The notes: a model not told the origin generated them from the letters alone. Numbered from the stretch's first letter, positions 48,170-59,099 are shown. The stretch: DNA of 64,000 bases from Dryocosmus kuriphilus (GCA_038277395.1 CM076191.1:93244822-93308821); one strand, 5' to 3'. Made by a program: numbers and translations.

Positions 48170-48720
48170 TTCATATAAAATATGAAAATTTTAATATACT
48201 TTAATTTTTAATATACCATGTTCCTAATCTAAATTCATAAATAATATTAAAATTAATAATAATTCATATTAATTTTTAGGTAAATAATTAAAAAATAATA
48301 TTAGTTGATATTAAAAGTAATTCATACAAAATATGAAATTTTATATTTTTTTTACTTAAATGTTAATATATTTTACTTTAATTTTAATATACCCTGTTCC
48401 TAATCTAAATTCATGAATAATATTAAAATTAATAATAATTTATTTTAATTTTTAGGTAAATGAATAAAAAATAGTATTAGTATATATTAAAAGTAATTCA
48501 TACAAAATATGAAATTTCATATTTTTTTACTTACTTAAATATTAACATACTTTACTTTAATTTTAATATGCCCTGTTCCTAATATAAATTCATATATAAT
48601 ATTAAGATTACTATTAATTCTATTAATTCGTATTAATTTTTATGTAAATGAATAAAAAATAATATAAGTAAGTAATAAAAAAAGTGTATGCAAAATATTA
48701 AATTTCATATTTTTCTAGGC
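48170..48720 (+). repeat. Left subterminal tandem repeat, about 177 bp x 3
   Basis: ACCCTGTTCCTAATCTAAAT marks each unit (48215, 48391 and 48570). Each unit ends in an ATATGAAATTTCATATTTTT-like palindrome. Confidence 0.85.
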
Positions 48721-48862
48721 TAAAATTTATATACTTCGTCATAAATTTAATATCATCATTTGGTAAATGAAATTCAATTAAAATATTTAAATTATTAACA
48801 AGTATTTAATAAATAATTCAGCATTTTACAAAATACAATTATTATTTATTAAAAATGTCAAT

Positions 48863-48940
48863 GATACACGTAGACAATTTTACACGTAGACAATTTTACA
48901 CGACAATGATACACGTAGACAATGATACACGTAGACAGTT
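48863..48940 (+). repeat. Short tandem repeat, about 16 bp x 5
   Basis: Unit ACACGTAGACAATTTT / ACACGTAGACAATGAT, just beyond the 3' end of the six-exon gene. Confidence 0.9.
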
Positions 48941-49020
48941 TAAAGAATTTCCATAAAATTTGGTACATATAGCAGTAAAATTGAATATAAAAATTAATCT
49001 TCTGGAATAGAAAATTCATT

Positions 49021-51099
49021 TTAAAATTTATTCAAACTATTTACCAATTTTAAAACGGCTTTATCGTATGACGTTTTCTTTTTCTTGATGGACTTGGACC
49101 CTGTTTTTGGATTTATCCTGAATATGAGCCTGAAATAAAAATTAACATTTTTAATATAAAATTAGCAATAAAGTGAATTCTAAGGGAAATATTATTAACA
49201 GTAAAGAAAATTACAAACCTTTGCATAAATTCTAAGACCTTCTCTGACCTTGGAGCATAGCAGATTCCAAAAACAAAATATGATACAAAAACTAGAAGCA
49301 GTCCTTCAAGTTGAGAGTTGCAGGGTATCATTATTTCTTTATTTAGTACTACATTTGCAGTACTTCCTTCATCGTAGAAAAATTTTCCTGGAAAGATAAG
49401 GATTAAATGAATTGTTAAAAAAAATGTTGACGCTTAAATAAATTATGTGTGTGTGTGTGTGTGGGTGTGTGTATTTGTTGCAGATGGTGAAAGTTACCTT
49501 TGATTATTAGAATAGGATGCTCGGTTTCAACATAATCCAATATATTGTCATCAGAAACATTGATTGAAAACAAAAAATAATATATGAACTTATAAATAAG
49601 ATATAGTTATAATTCCTTACGTCAATTATCTTGTACAATTTTTCTTTGTCTTCAGCGAAATATTTAAACAATAATGGAAATACAACTAAATGTTTTGGAA
49701 TGCCATCATTTCTGTTTTCTGCTGCTTTTTTAGCAGCGTGAAGTATAATATTCATTTCATCATTGTTGTTTTTTCGGTCTTTAAAAAAAACGCCGAATGT
49801 GCTTAGATTTTGACGTCAGTGATTTCGACCAAATTTCTTCTACATCTTTTCCAAGCAGTCTTGATGCGTGCTCTTTGAAATATTGTGGTAATTTTAAACA
49901 AGGCCATTGTTCAAACAAAGAAATAAATTCCCTTACTGGACTGTTAATAGCTTTTCGTAGTTTTGAGTAAGTTTCCTTCATTATTTTGGAGATTTCATTT
50001 ATATTTTCGTTCTCGCTTTCAAATAGCAGAGCAAGTTGCTGACGCTTTGTTTCCTGAGTCTCGTCATTTTCGTCGTCTGGTAAATCTGGAGCATACTCAA
50101 TGCATCCATACTCATCTTGCTGATGTTGTAACTGAGATTCCTCTGCTCTTCGTCTTGAATCTTCTTCATCGCTATCCTGGTTAGCTGGCCTTTTGCGACA
50201 ATTGGTTTCACCCATCTTACCCTTCCTATAACTGGACGCTTGATAAATTTGTAGCCCCAAAACATTAATCCCATCAGCCCATACGTCGCCATCAATTTCG
50301 ATTCTAAAACTGTCTGGATATTTTTGGCAAATAAATTTTGCGATTTCAAATGCTGTTTTTCTTCTAAAGTCTTGCAAATCATTACGAATGTAATTCACTA
50401 CCGTCTTAACAAGTGACTGTCGATCAGAGGTTTGCAAAATTTCCTTTTTTTGGCATTTAGAAATTATATTTTTATCTACTTTATCAAACAGTGTTTGATG
50501 CGACATGAGACTTTCATTACTATTTGTATCATCTCGGTTACTAGATGAAGATGCATCAGCTGAAATAAAATATTCAAAACAGTTTTCATTATACGTAAAA
50601 TGTGAATAAAGTATTTGATTACAGCTAATGTTTGCAAATTGTAAAATATTGAATGAATAAATTAATTATACCTTGATCTGATGAACTGATGTGTTGACTG
50701 GAAGTATTAAGATTACTCCCATTAACTTCTGAATTTTTTTCGACAATGATGAGAGAAAGAGTTTCAGTTGAAATCTTTATGCATTCAGTAAGAATTTCAT
50801 CGTCAGGTATTTCACATCCATCTGATTCTACTGCTATCTGTAATTTAGATAAATTATATATTGGATATATACAGTTTTGTCTGGAGTTTTTTTTAAATTT
50901 TCATTTAATTATTTCGTTATTCATGTTAAGTAAAGAATTTTTCTTGATATTTTTTATATACATTTTGTAATACCTTGTAATCCACGTCGAGAGAAAGATC
51001 CAATTTTTCTTTCGCTTTTTCAATAAGCTCCTTCAAATTATCGGCAATGCAGAATGTTTTCGTAGGTTTTCTGAGATATCTTACTTTGAATAAAGTCAT
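49021..51099 (-). CDS. Six-exon gene, PB1-like start, SAMD3-like family body
   Basis: Exons: 51099-50974, 50837-50672, 50559-49621, about 49560-49498, 49387-49219 and 49129-49021 (stop TAA). Donors GTATTA, GTATAA, GTAAGG, GTAACT and GTTTGT and acceptors TTACAG, TTTCAG, TTCCAG and TTTCAG are visible and keep the frame across every junction except that exon 4 has no AG acceptor. Exons 1-2 (MTLFKVRYLRKPTKTFCIAD, IAVESDGCEIPDDEIL) look like a PB1/ubiquitin-like fold. Exon 3 has a YIRN...F..IAKFICQKYP block, an acidic middle, and MKETYSKLRKAINSPVREFI then FEQWPCLKLPQYF, as in animal proteins called SAMD3-like. Exon 5 has PCNSQLEGLLLVFVSYFVFG and exon 6 LIFRINPKTGSKSIKKKK. A run of 8 T at 49785-49792, where 7 would keep the frame, shifts exon 3. 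Length about 520 residues. Molecular role unknown; it may help mobilise the element. Confidence 0.65.
49446..49472. repeat. GT microsatellite in intron 4
   Basis: TGTGTGTGTGTGTGTGG followed by GTGTGTGT, immediately after the exon 4 donor. Confidence 0.9.
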
Positions 51100-51419
51100 T
51101 GCGAAACCTACGGACAAATCCAAACTTTAACTTTGAAATCAGTCAAATTTAACACATTTGTAATAGATTTATAATGAATATGAATTTGAAAAATATTTTT
51201 TATTTAAGTTTACTGAGAGCTAGCATTATAACTAATTTTAATATGAAAAATTCAATAAAATAAATAAGGGAAATAAAATAAACATCGAACATTATAAGAA
51301 GGAAATAACAAATTGATTACCTCTGACTATGTAATGAATGCAAAGAGTTATCTCTGTATTTGTTTTAAAACGTACTGCATAGTAATCTATACAATTTTTT
51401 GCGGTATCGTTTTTTTAAA

Positions 51420-51776
51420 AAGTAATTTGTTACGATAAGGGCATACAATTTTTTGGCTGTTATTTTTTATATGTTCTTTCAAATGTTTCACTAAAGTGGC
51501 AAAATTGTCACATTCTTTTTTACACATTTCCACAGTGCAAACAAATTTTCCTCGATTATTTGCACATGATTGTTTTCGAGGTGATTGTAAATTCTTTACA
51601 GTATAGGCATGAACTTTTATTACGTGACTTCTTAAATACGCAATATTACTGAAATTTGTTTTGCACTTGCGATAACCTCAATAATATAATTTGTTTATAT
51701 TTCGGTGAAATTCATGGTGATCTATGTGACCCTTCAAAGAGACTGTGCGATGAGTGCAAAAATTGCAATGAAACAT
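51420..51776 (-). pseudogene. C2H2 zinc-finger protein, N-terminal part, with stop
   Basis: From Met 51776 the frame reads a first finger FHCNFCTHRTVSLKGHIDHH (CxxC, HxxxH). A second has its first Cys codon replaced by TGA, then GYRKCKTNFSNIAYLRSHV with a final IKVH. A third is FVCTVEMCKKECDNFATLVK then HLKEHI, and a fourth only begins, IVCPYRNK. The C-x4-C spacing of the middle fingers and the order resemble a multi-copy animal zinc-finger family that I know mainly from fish. The reading stops near 51420, 320 bp before the start of the six-exon gene on the same strand. Further exons of a longer protein are not visible. It could have been the DNA-binding partner or an N-terminal part of the neighbouring gene. 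Confidence 0.6.
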
Positions 51777-54200
51777 GTTCACCTGAAATTGATAATTCGA
51801 TTTGAACATTTCTCTTATAGTACAGTCAAATTAGGATTTCTGCTGGAACAAATTGCTAGTAGCAATTTTTTTTTTGATTCTTGCTCGGAAGGACGTTCTA
51901 ATAAAATTCTGAAACCCTCCGGTCTGCAAGTGTTGTGGAATTTTTGTTAAAAATTAAATTTTTTTTCTAAAATTTGACTAATATTTATTTAAGAAGAACA
52001 AGTCCAATTTTGGATTTTGAGCACCAAAGAAAATGTTTCTCTAATGCCTTGGACTATTCACTTTAGGGATTTTATAAGCAAAATTAATTTTAAATATTTT
52101 AAACAACAACGAAAATTCATTACACGCATTGCTTACTCAACAAGAGCGTAACCTTAATTAAGAAATTGATAACATTTAAACTATTTGCCATAGAGAGTTC
52201 GATGAGGGCTCATTTTAAAGCCTATTTTATTCCCTACAAATAACTTCCTATACATTTTTTTTGTATTCTTTCACCGAAAGCAAGAATCTACAGATCACGG
52301 AAAACCTATGTGCTTAAAAGACGCCTTAAATGTGAAAACATGATATTACCAATCAAAAATCATTGCCACCGATTTTACATGCTTCGAAATGTTTAAAATC
52401 GGTGAAAACGTATTCCTTATGTATGAGTTTATAAAATTTTATATTTTATATTAATATTAGAAACATTCAATGAAATTTCATTTGAATATATCAAATTCGT
52501 AATTAAGGTACCTTAAATATGAAATTTCATATAAATTATATGAAAATTCGCACATATATACATAAAAATAGTATTTTTATCGAAAAAAACTTGTGAAATC
52601 TTTCTTTTCACTTTTTGGTAATTTGATACGCTTAACACTAAAATCATTCTACAATATTTTACTAATTTACCACTAATTCAAACCCTATGGACAACTTTCT
52701 TAGATCTCAAGCATAAAAACAAATTGATGCTGATTTCAATAGACACAATGCGTATGCACACTTTTAATAAAACCATTAAGTAATCCTGTCCCGTAAATTA
52801 CAGCTATTAATGGTCATTGTAATTTATCATGAATATTGTTATGAAGTCTCAATGACAGTACATAGAAAAATGCTGGGCTTATTTCAAGTTCAAGATTTGC
52901 CTAATTTTGAGACGCAGTAGTTTTAGTCAAAAGGACTTAAATTGAGACTCCACAAAACAGTCCCATACTTATACGTACTTTTGACTTAATGTGAGACCTA
53001 AAAATGCGACACTGTGACAGTGGCAGCTAGATAATTCTTGTGACATACCATACAATATGATGGGAAGAAAAATTATACTCCTGGGTATATCTCGTCAGTC
53101 TTTTAAAGTAATAACAATGAGTTTAATATAGATACATTTGAATAGATTTTACTAGATTTTTATGAATGTCAAAGAATTTCAAGATAGTTCAAGATATTTC
53201 AAGCGAGTTTAAGAAATTTCGTGACATTTCAAATAGCTTTAAAGAATTTGAAGTGATTTGTAGAAAGTTAGTTTAATAGAGATTTAAATCGATTTTTAAA
53301 CATTTTTAAAATTTACCAAGGATTTTAAAAGGATTCAAACAATTTTGAAGAATTCTGAAGGATACACTACTAATAATATAGAACTTAATTTTTTTTCATT
53401 CAATGGTTACGCATAAAATTTTAATTAAGATACACTGTGTTTTCACTCACTATTACAAAAGCGAATCTAATTTAAATCTGTCACATTGTCGAAATTTGAC
53501 ATTCTAAAAATGTCTCAATTAAGGAATCAATCTTAAGTAGCCATAAAATTAAGTGACTAATATGATAAAATCGTATCGTGAACAAGGAAGACAAAAAAAT
53601 CACTTACCTTCAATCGAATTTTCTGCTTTTTATGAAGAGGTGGACACAGCTACGTAGATAAAAAATCGCGTAATCTCAATCAATGCACCTTTCATGAGGA
53701 TGCACATCATCCACTAATTGAATTCTAAAAGATGCGCGACACCATGAAATACATTCAAAGGATCTTTACTGGATCGAGTTCAAGTTAAGACTGACTATTA
53801 CATCCCTCCGGAGAGGTGACGAGAGGTCCTTTTTGAGCAAATTTGGGAAATTTGAAAACAGGATTCAGCAGGGAAAGTGAAAGTGGATGTCTATTGGCCA
53901 GATGAGTCATGTACAGAGGAGATACATTGTAAATTTTCAGGGCCTAATCCCACTGTTCAGCCGTTCTGACAACTTAGCCGTCCCGACCTACCTCCTAATA
54001 TTCTTAGTAATGCTTGTAAAATTTTAAGCATAATGAATTTTGAATGCTCCAAGATTGACGCTTAATACAAATTGCTTTCATTATGTAGTCTTACTAGAAT
54101 GTAACAGGCCTTACCCAGGTCTTCATTTGGGCCGCTTCCACGAATCTACGTTTCCATTAGGAATTTGTATTATTTGAAAGCCCTTCATGTAATTCATCAA
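51777..54200. other. Interior of the 6.7 kb element, no gene seen
   Basis: Contains the direct-repeat copy at 52430-52576, a cryptic TTTCAAG repeat patch (53110-53370) and an unidentified GC-richer patch (53640-53960). Confidence 0.5.
52430..52576 (+). repeat. Internal copy of the right subterminal segment
   Basis: Almost identical to 54568-54712 (AACATTCAATGAAATTTCAT, AATTAAGGTACCTTAAATAT, GAAAATTCGCACA). It lies 2.14 kb inside the element. Confidence 0.9.
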
Positions 54201-54203
54201 AGT

Positions 54204-54680
54204 CTTTATAAAATTTTAGATTTTATCTTAATTTTAGAAAAGTTCAATGAATATTAAATTTAATGTTTATTTAGAATTTTAATATACATTTTTAAAATAA
54301 ATATGAAAAATTATTTATCAGAGGGTTTATAAAATTTCATATTTTATCTTAATTTTGGAAACATTCAATGAATATTAAATTTAATGTTTATTTATAATTT
54401 TAATATACATTTTAAAAAAAAACATGGAAAATTTTTTATCAAAGGGTTTATAAAATTTTATATTTTATCTTAATTTTAAAAAAGTTCAATGATATAAAAT
54501 TTCATGTTTATTTATAATTTTAATAGATATTTATAAAATAAACATGAATTATTTTTCAATAATCAGTTTATAAAATTTTATATTTTATATTAATTTTAGA
54601 AACATTCAATGAAATTTCATTCGAATATATCAAATTCGTAATTAAGGTACCTTAAATATGAAATTTCATATAAATTATAT
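54204..54680 (+). repeat. Right subterminal tandem repeat, about 121 bp x 4
   Basis: TTTATAAAATTTTATATTTT marks units at about 54205, 54326, 54448 and 54568; each has a CATTCAATGA and an AATGTTTATTTATAATTTTA part. Confidence 0.85.
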
Positions 54681-54754
54681 GAAAATTCGCACACATATAC
54701 ATAAAAATAGTTTCAATACGGTAAAATATGAATTTTTTTTCATAATTTTGTATT

Positions 54755-54790
54755 AAAAGTGTATGAAATTTCAAGTTATTTTTTACAGTG
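54755..54790 (-). repeat. Right terminal inverted repeat
   Basis: On the minus strand CACTGTAAAAAATAACTTGA then AATTTCATA, matching 48094-48125. Confidence 0.8.
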
Positions 54791-56130
54791 TAAGAAAACG
54801 GAAAATCAAACAGATTAATCAAAGAAAGCAAAGATAAAATCGAAGGGGAGAATGAGAAAAATGCAAAATGATTTTGAAGGAAATAAGAAGCTATTCTGGA
54901 AGTGGGTAAAGGAAACTAGGAAAGTAAGTAGTGGCAATGAGTTGATTGGAATTAAGAATGCTGATGAGGATATAGTGTGGGATACGGACAAAATGAAAGG
55001 CTGTGTGAAAGCTTTTTTTCGAGAAATTTTGTGGAAGTGAAGCTATAGAGCATAACAACTGCGATAAAGAAGAAGCTACATCAAAAACCTCTTTTGAATG
55101 TGACGAGGTAGGAATTAGCGTATTCAGCATTAAGACGGTAATTTAGAATTTGAAGAATGATAAGTCTGCTGGTGTAAATAGAATTACATCTGAAATGCTT
55201 AAAAACGGCGACGAATAACTATTTTTATGGTTGAGGAGTTGATGAACAAGTGTGCTATGAACGGAGAAGTTCCAAATGATTGGAGAAAGGCGATCATCGT
55301 TCTATAGAGCTATCAGCTTACTTAGTACCCCAGGCAAAGCATTTAGCAAAATGGTTATTGTCAAAGTCATGGAAATAACAAAAGACAAGATATTGGAAGT
55401 CCAATGGCGATTTATGCCAGGTAGATCATGTGTGGATCAGATATTTAGCTTGCGTCAGATCACAGAAAAAAAGCCTAAGAGTAAACAAAAAAGTTTTCTG
55501 CTCGTTCATTGACCTGGAAAAAACGTTTGATAAGGTGGATGGATTTCACTAAAGGTTGAATCTGCGGAAAATTTGCAGAGAATGACAAACGGACTGAATG
55601 CTAGCTAGAAGAGTATGGGCTTAAAGATTAACGTGGATCAAACAAAAATTATTGCGTTCGAAAGAAGGAAAGAGAAAACAGTATGTCATATTGCTCTAAA
55701 CGGAGAGGGAACTGAAGAAGTTGATCATTTCGTTTATCTTGGAAACTTATTTACTGCTAACGGAAAGGTAGATAGAGAAAGGCTGTATAGGAGCCATTAA
55801 CGGAAGTAAAAGTGTGATAAATAAAGCCAAAATTGGAATATAAAATTTTCTACTTGCACCTACTGTACTTTGTGATAGTGAGACGTGGACATGCCAAGAA
55901 AAGGATAGAAGTAACGTAAACGCGGTTGGAATGCGCTTCCTGCGGAACATTTGCGGTAAGTTGCTAATGGATAAAGTTAATAGTTCTCAAAGAATGTGGC
56001 GTAGAAGAAACTTGGATGGGAGTGTAAGAAATTTGTTGAGAATGTTTGACCATGTTGAGAAAATGGATGAAGAACGTTCAGCGAAGCAAGTCTATCTCGA
56101 TAAAGTGAACAGTTACGCACCAAGAGGTGT
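54791..56130 (+). pseudogene. RTE-like LINE, reverse transcriptase part
   Basis: Continues the LINE cut at 48093. Readable blocks are MQNDFEGNKKLFWKWVKETR, VPNDWRKAIIVL, ISLLSTPGKAFSKMVIVKV, QWRFMPGRSCVDQIFSLRQI and FIDLEKTFDKVD (RT motif A, with its Asp). The sequence then jumps to ENLQRMTNGLN, KSMGLKINVDQTKIIAFE, VDHFVYLGNLFTANGK, and a tail SETWTCQEKDR and RFLRNICGKL. The segment that should hold the YADD catalytic box, over 100 residues, is deleted near 55555-55575. There are many stops and frame changes. Dead copy. Confidence 0.9.
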
Positions 56131-56438
56131 ACATTACCTATTGTAGTGTGGTCTCCCATATTATGACATATACATACTTATACTTTCTGGCGGAAGATTC
56201 TACTGCTGATTTTTTATTAAATCATTGTAAGTCTTTTAAGTTGATTTCAGTTTCGATTAATTGTAGAATTTTTCCTCTTAAATCAACTAGTGCTATTGAA
56301 AAATTATTATTTTATGTGGAATACATTCCTGACGTAACAGCTGAAACAAACGAATGGGAAAAGTTGCGTAGATCATATAGACGCATTAATAAAAAGTGGT
56401 TCGCAAAGAAAGCGTTCATGAAATTTCAGCTCCTATGA
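56127..56438 (+). other. 103-codon frame, unidentified
   Basis: An open frame directly after the LINE end. The second half (TAETNEWEKLRRSYRRINKK) looks protein-like, but no family is recognised and the start overlaps LINE sequence. Confidence 0.25.
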
Positions 56439-56499
56439 GCAAATGGAGTTCCCAAGTGATATTTCGGCTGATGATAAAGAGTAAATATGAATAACTTTA

Positions 56500-56880
56500 T
56501 ATACACACACCAGAAAAACTATTGTTCCTACCCGGTATTGTAATTGGGTCCACAAAATACTTCTGCCCTCTTTTGACCAGCACCTATCCTACATTTTACT
56601 CGTCTCCCTCCACAACTATCTCCAGTTTCGTGTGCTTTTTAGGAACCGGGTAGAAGGAAACTTCGGCTTTTGCCAATACTTAATTTCTGGTTCCACTTAG
56701 CGGATAGAAACCTGGTAGAACAGGGCGCAATATTTTCACAACTTGTTTTCTGTTGATACTGATCGGATAAGGACCAAGTAGGTTCGGGTAAAATCCAAAA
56801 ATTGAAATCTGGGACCAGATAAAAACTTGATAGACCTGGGTACAAACCAAATGGGTAACTATCCGGTTTCTATATGTTCT
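56500..56880. repeat. Degenerate GGTAGAA/GGATAGAAACC repeats
   Basis: AACCGGGTAGAAGGAAAC, GCGGATAGAAACCTGGTAGA and CAGATAAAAACTTGATAGAC suggest an old short tandem repeat. No gene. Confidence 0.4.
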
Positions 56881-57065
56881 TTACTCGATATAAGATCTAT
56901 AAAATCTTCTTTTACCCTTTTGTATGTATAGTTTACCAAATATTTCTTCTTAAATTCCGTCTGTCTTCTTCAATGTTTTTTTATCCCCTGCCGATATAAA
57001 TTTCTACCTACCTTTTTCAGCCCCTTCTTTCTTATCTCTGGGGTAATATAAATTAGTATGATATA

Positions 57066-58001
57066 GGGGAACCGGGGGGCAAAATGGAATGGGTTAAGTT
57101 AAATTCCCACAATTGTTGGTATAAACAACAAAAGTGCAGTCAAATGAATGAAAAGTGTAAATTTTCTTGGAGTTAACTAATTGCGAACCTCATCTGAAAA
57201 AAAAATCGTCCACTATAAAATTATTTCACTTCATAGTTTATGTTGAATTTTGATTGAAGTTGTAACCACGGGGCGAAATGGAATATGTAGAAATATTAAT
57301 GAAAATGAGCGCCGAATCAGAAATTTTAATCAAAATGAGTGCAGAATCAGAAATCTGGCAATAACTGCAAAGGAAAATTATTCTTATAATAATATGAAAT
57401 TGGACATCACATTATTATTGAGGTAATTTATTTTGTTAATTTGATTTGTGTTACCTATAACATTATAATTTTATTCGACTAACATCAATGTTATTGGAAC
57501 TATATATATAAGTGCGAACCATTCTAAAGTGAAAGAAAATTTGTCAATATAACCTCAAATATTAAATTACAACGCATCACAAAGAATATAGGTGAAACCA
57601 TAAAGTATTCCATTTTGCCCCATTCCATTTTGCCCCGAGGACCGTAAATAATAAACATGCTCTTAACAATAATATTTGGGGCCAAATAAAATGAACAAGT
57701 AAGGAAATGAAACGTGCACGGGTAGGCTTTGAACACATGCAATAACGATTTCATTCCCACTAAACTTAGTGTTTCTTACCTGAAAAGTAAATAACTTCAA
57801 TATTACAATTCACTCAAAATGGAAACGCAAGTCCGATAACTTTGTTAACGAAATGTTAATAACAATAGGAAATCCACTGAATTACATTATTTCTGTTCCG
57901 TGAGTAAGTTCCTGACACAACTGACAGGTAGCGCTTGCTTGCTCTTCTTATAACGCCGTCATTCCATTCTGCCCCGTATTCCATTTTGCCCCCAGTTCCC
58001 C
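57066..58001. mobile_element. MITE, 936 bp, TA target
   Basis: The ends read GGGGAACCGGGGGGCAAAAT and, inverted, GGGGAACTGGGGGCAAAATG, each flanked by TA (57064-57065 and 58002-58003). GGGGCAAAATGGAAT-like motifs recur inside at about 57268, 57605 and 57970. No transposase is encoded. Confidence 0.85.
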
Positions 58002-58312
58002 TAGATTTCCATTACATTTTTATTTTTAACAATCATTACTTGTTGACTAAAATATATTAGTTTGGAATTTTGAAGATGTTTTTATCAAGTGTGGTATGAA
58101 TATTACAGAAAATGAGAATCCCAATCTCGATGTTTGTGACTTCCTGTTGAATCAGTTTAGTTTGTTGGACTTTGTTGAAACTGCAATTCTTTAAACAAGA
58201 AGTTAAGAAGACAAAATAAACAGAACAGTAAAAAAAACAACACTCAGTACAAACAGAATTTAAGCCGTCAGACATCAAACTGTATAGTACAACGACTTTT
58301 TCAAAGCATAAT
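58002..58312. other. Spacer without recognised feature
   Basis: AT-rich; frames on the minus strand look like chance. Confidence 0.4.
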
Positions 58313-58615
58313 ATGCCAGGTTTAAATATTCTATCAATACAAAGATGGTATAAGCCGGCATTTCAAGATAATCAGGAAAAATTGAATAATCAACATTTAC
58401 TACAAGATCAACAACGAGGACAGCCGCAGCAACAGCAACAGCAGAAACAGCAAGGCTTACAACGACTACAAGAACTACAACAACAGCAGCGAGATCAGAA
58501 TACTAATTCTGAAATAGTAGCAAGTTTTCATTTAGTGGAGGCTGATATAAGAATGTTGTTAACAAAGCATCCAAAATTCATTTTAGATTTAATTAGGATT
58601 GCTTACGATAAATAA
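58313..58615 (+). CDS. Small glutamine-rich hypothetical protein
   Basis: A 100-codon frame starts MPGLNILSIQRWYKPAFQ, has a Gln-rich middle (residues about 24-62, with QQQQQQ), and a non-repetitive end (VASFHLVEADIRMLLTKHPK then FILDLIRIAYDK) before TAA. AATAAA overlaps the stop. The ends look protein-like and do not depend on the Gln tract. No domain is recognised, and no intron or promoter is evident. It could be a real small gene, an exon, or the remnant of a mobile-element protein. Confidence 0.4.
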   Translation: MPGLNILSIQRWYKPAFQDNQEKLNNQHLLQDQQRGQPQQQQQQKQQGLQRLQELQQQQRDQNTNSEIVASFHLVEADIRMLLTKHPKFILDLIRIAYDK

Positions 58616-59025
58616 AAAGAACTTCGAAAATAGAATACACTCTTAATCTACCAGTTGCTTTAGTATTAGTAGATAACTACTATTTTAAATTCATAGAGCC
58701 CATTTCGCACATTATTTATTCATTGTAAATAATCCCCTGTATATTTCGTTTTCTATACACTGGCGTATTTCAACTGCCAAAACAGAATATTTACTCTTTC
58801 AAAATAATCCACAAATTCTTCTTGCATATTCATTCCTCTCTTAAGCTTTCGTTAATTAATCAATTGTGCAAGCATACTGCTTCTGAAGCAATTTAATCAA
58901 TTTTAGAGACACTCGCGGAAATTGGCCTACGGAATATAGGTTATGTAGAGGCTAATCTTCAAAAACCACATTCAAAAGTTTTCGAGCTCTTGAAAAGAGC
59001 TTCAGGAATGAATAATTCCTCACAT

Positions 59026-59085
59026 TCAGGAAAAGGTTTCAAAATGTTGTGCTTTGGACCTCAACATTTTGAAACCTTTTCCTGA
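59026..59085. repeat. Perfect hairpin, 24 bp arms, 12 nt loop
   Basis: TCAGGAAAAGGTTTCAAAAT + GTTG pairs exactly with 59062-59085. A second small hairpin (GCTCTT-GAA-AAGAGC) lies at 58986-59000. Confidence 0.95.
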
Positions 59086-59099
59086 TATATATATTGATA

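Larger units (their letters stand above)
48094..54790 (-). mobile_element. Unclassified 6.7 kb element with CACTGTAAAAAA ends
   Basis: The element begins CACTGTAAAAAA at 48094 and ends TTTTTTACAGTG at 54790, flanked by TA on both sides (48092-48093 and 54791-54792). It splits an RTE-like LINE whose coding resumes on the far side. Both subterminal regions are full of TGAAATTTCATAT-like palindromes and tandem arrays. Inside, on the minus strand, are a zinc-finger reading and a six-exon gene (see entries). No DDE transposase, integrase or polymerase is recognisable. The terminal repeat is short; TA alone does not identify a superfamily. Confidence 0.75.

Noticed and set aside
49113..49331. Separate 72-codon minus-strand gene
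   Set aside because: Its useful part is exon 5 of the six-exon gene; the rest runs into intron sequence.
51290..51420. Extra exon between the zinc-finger reading and the six-exon gene
   Set aside because: A frame reading KNCIDYYAVRFKTNTEITLC ends at a GTAATC, but no acceptor or family match supports it, so I left it out of the gene model.
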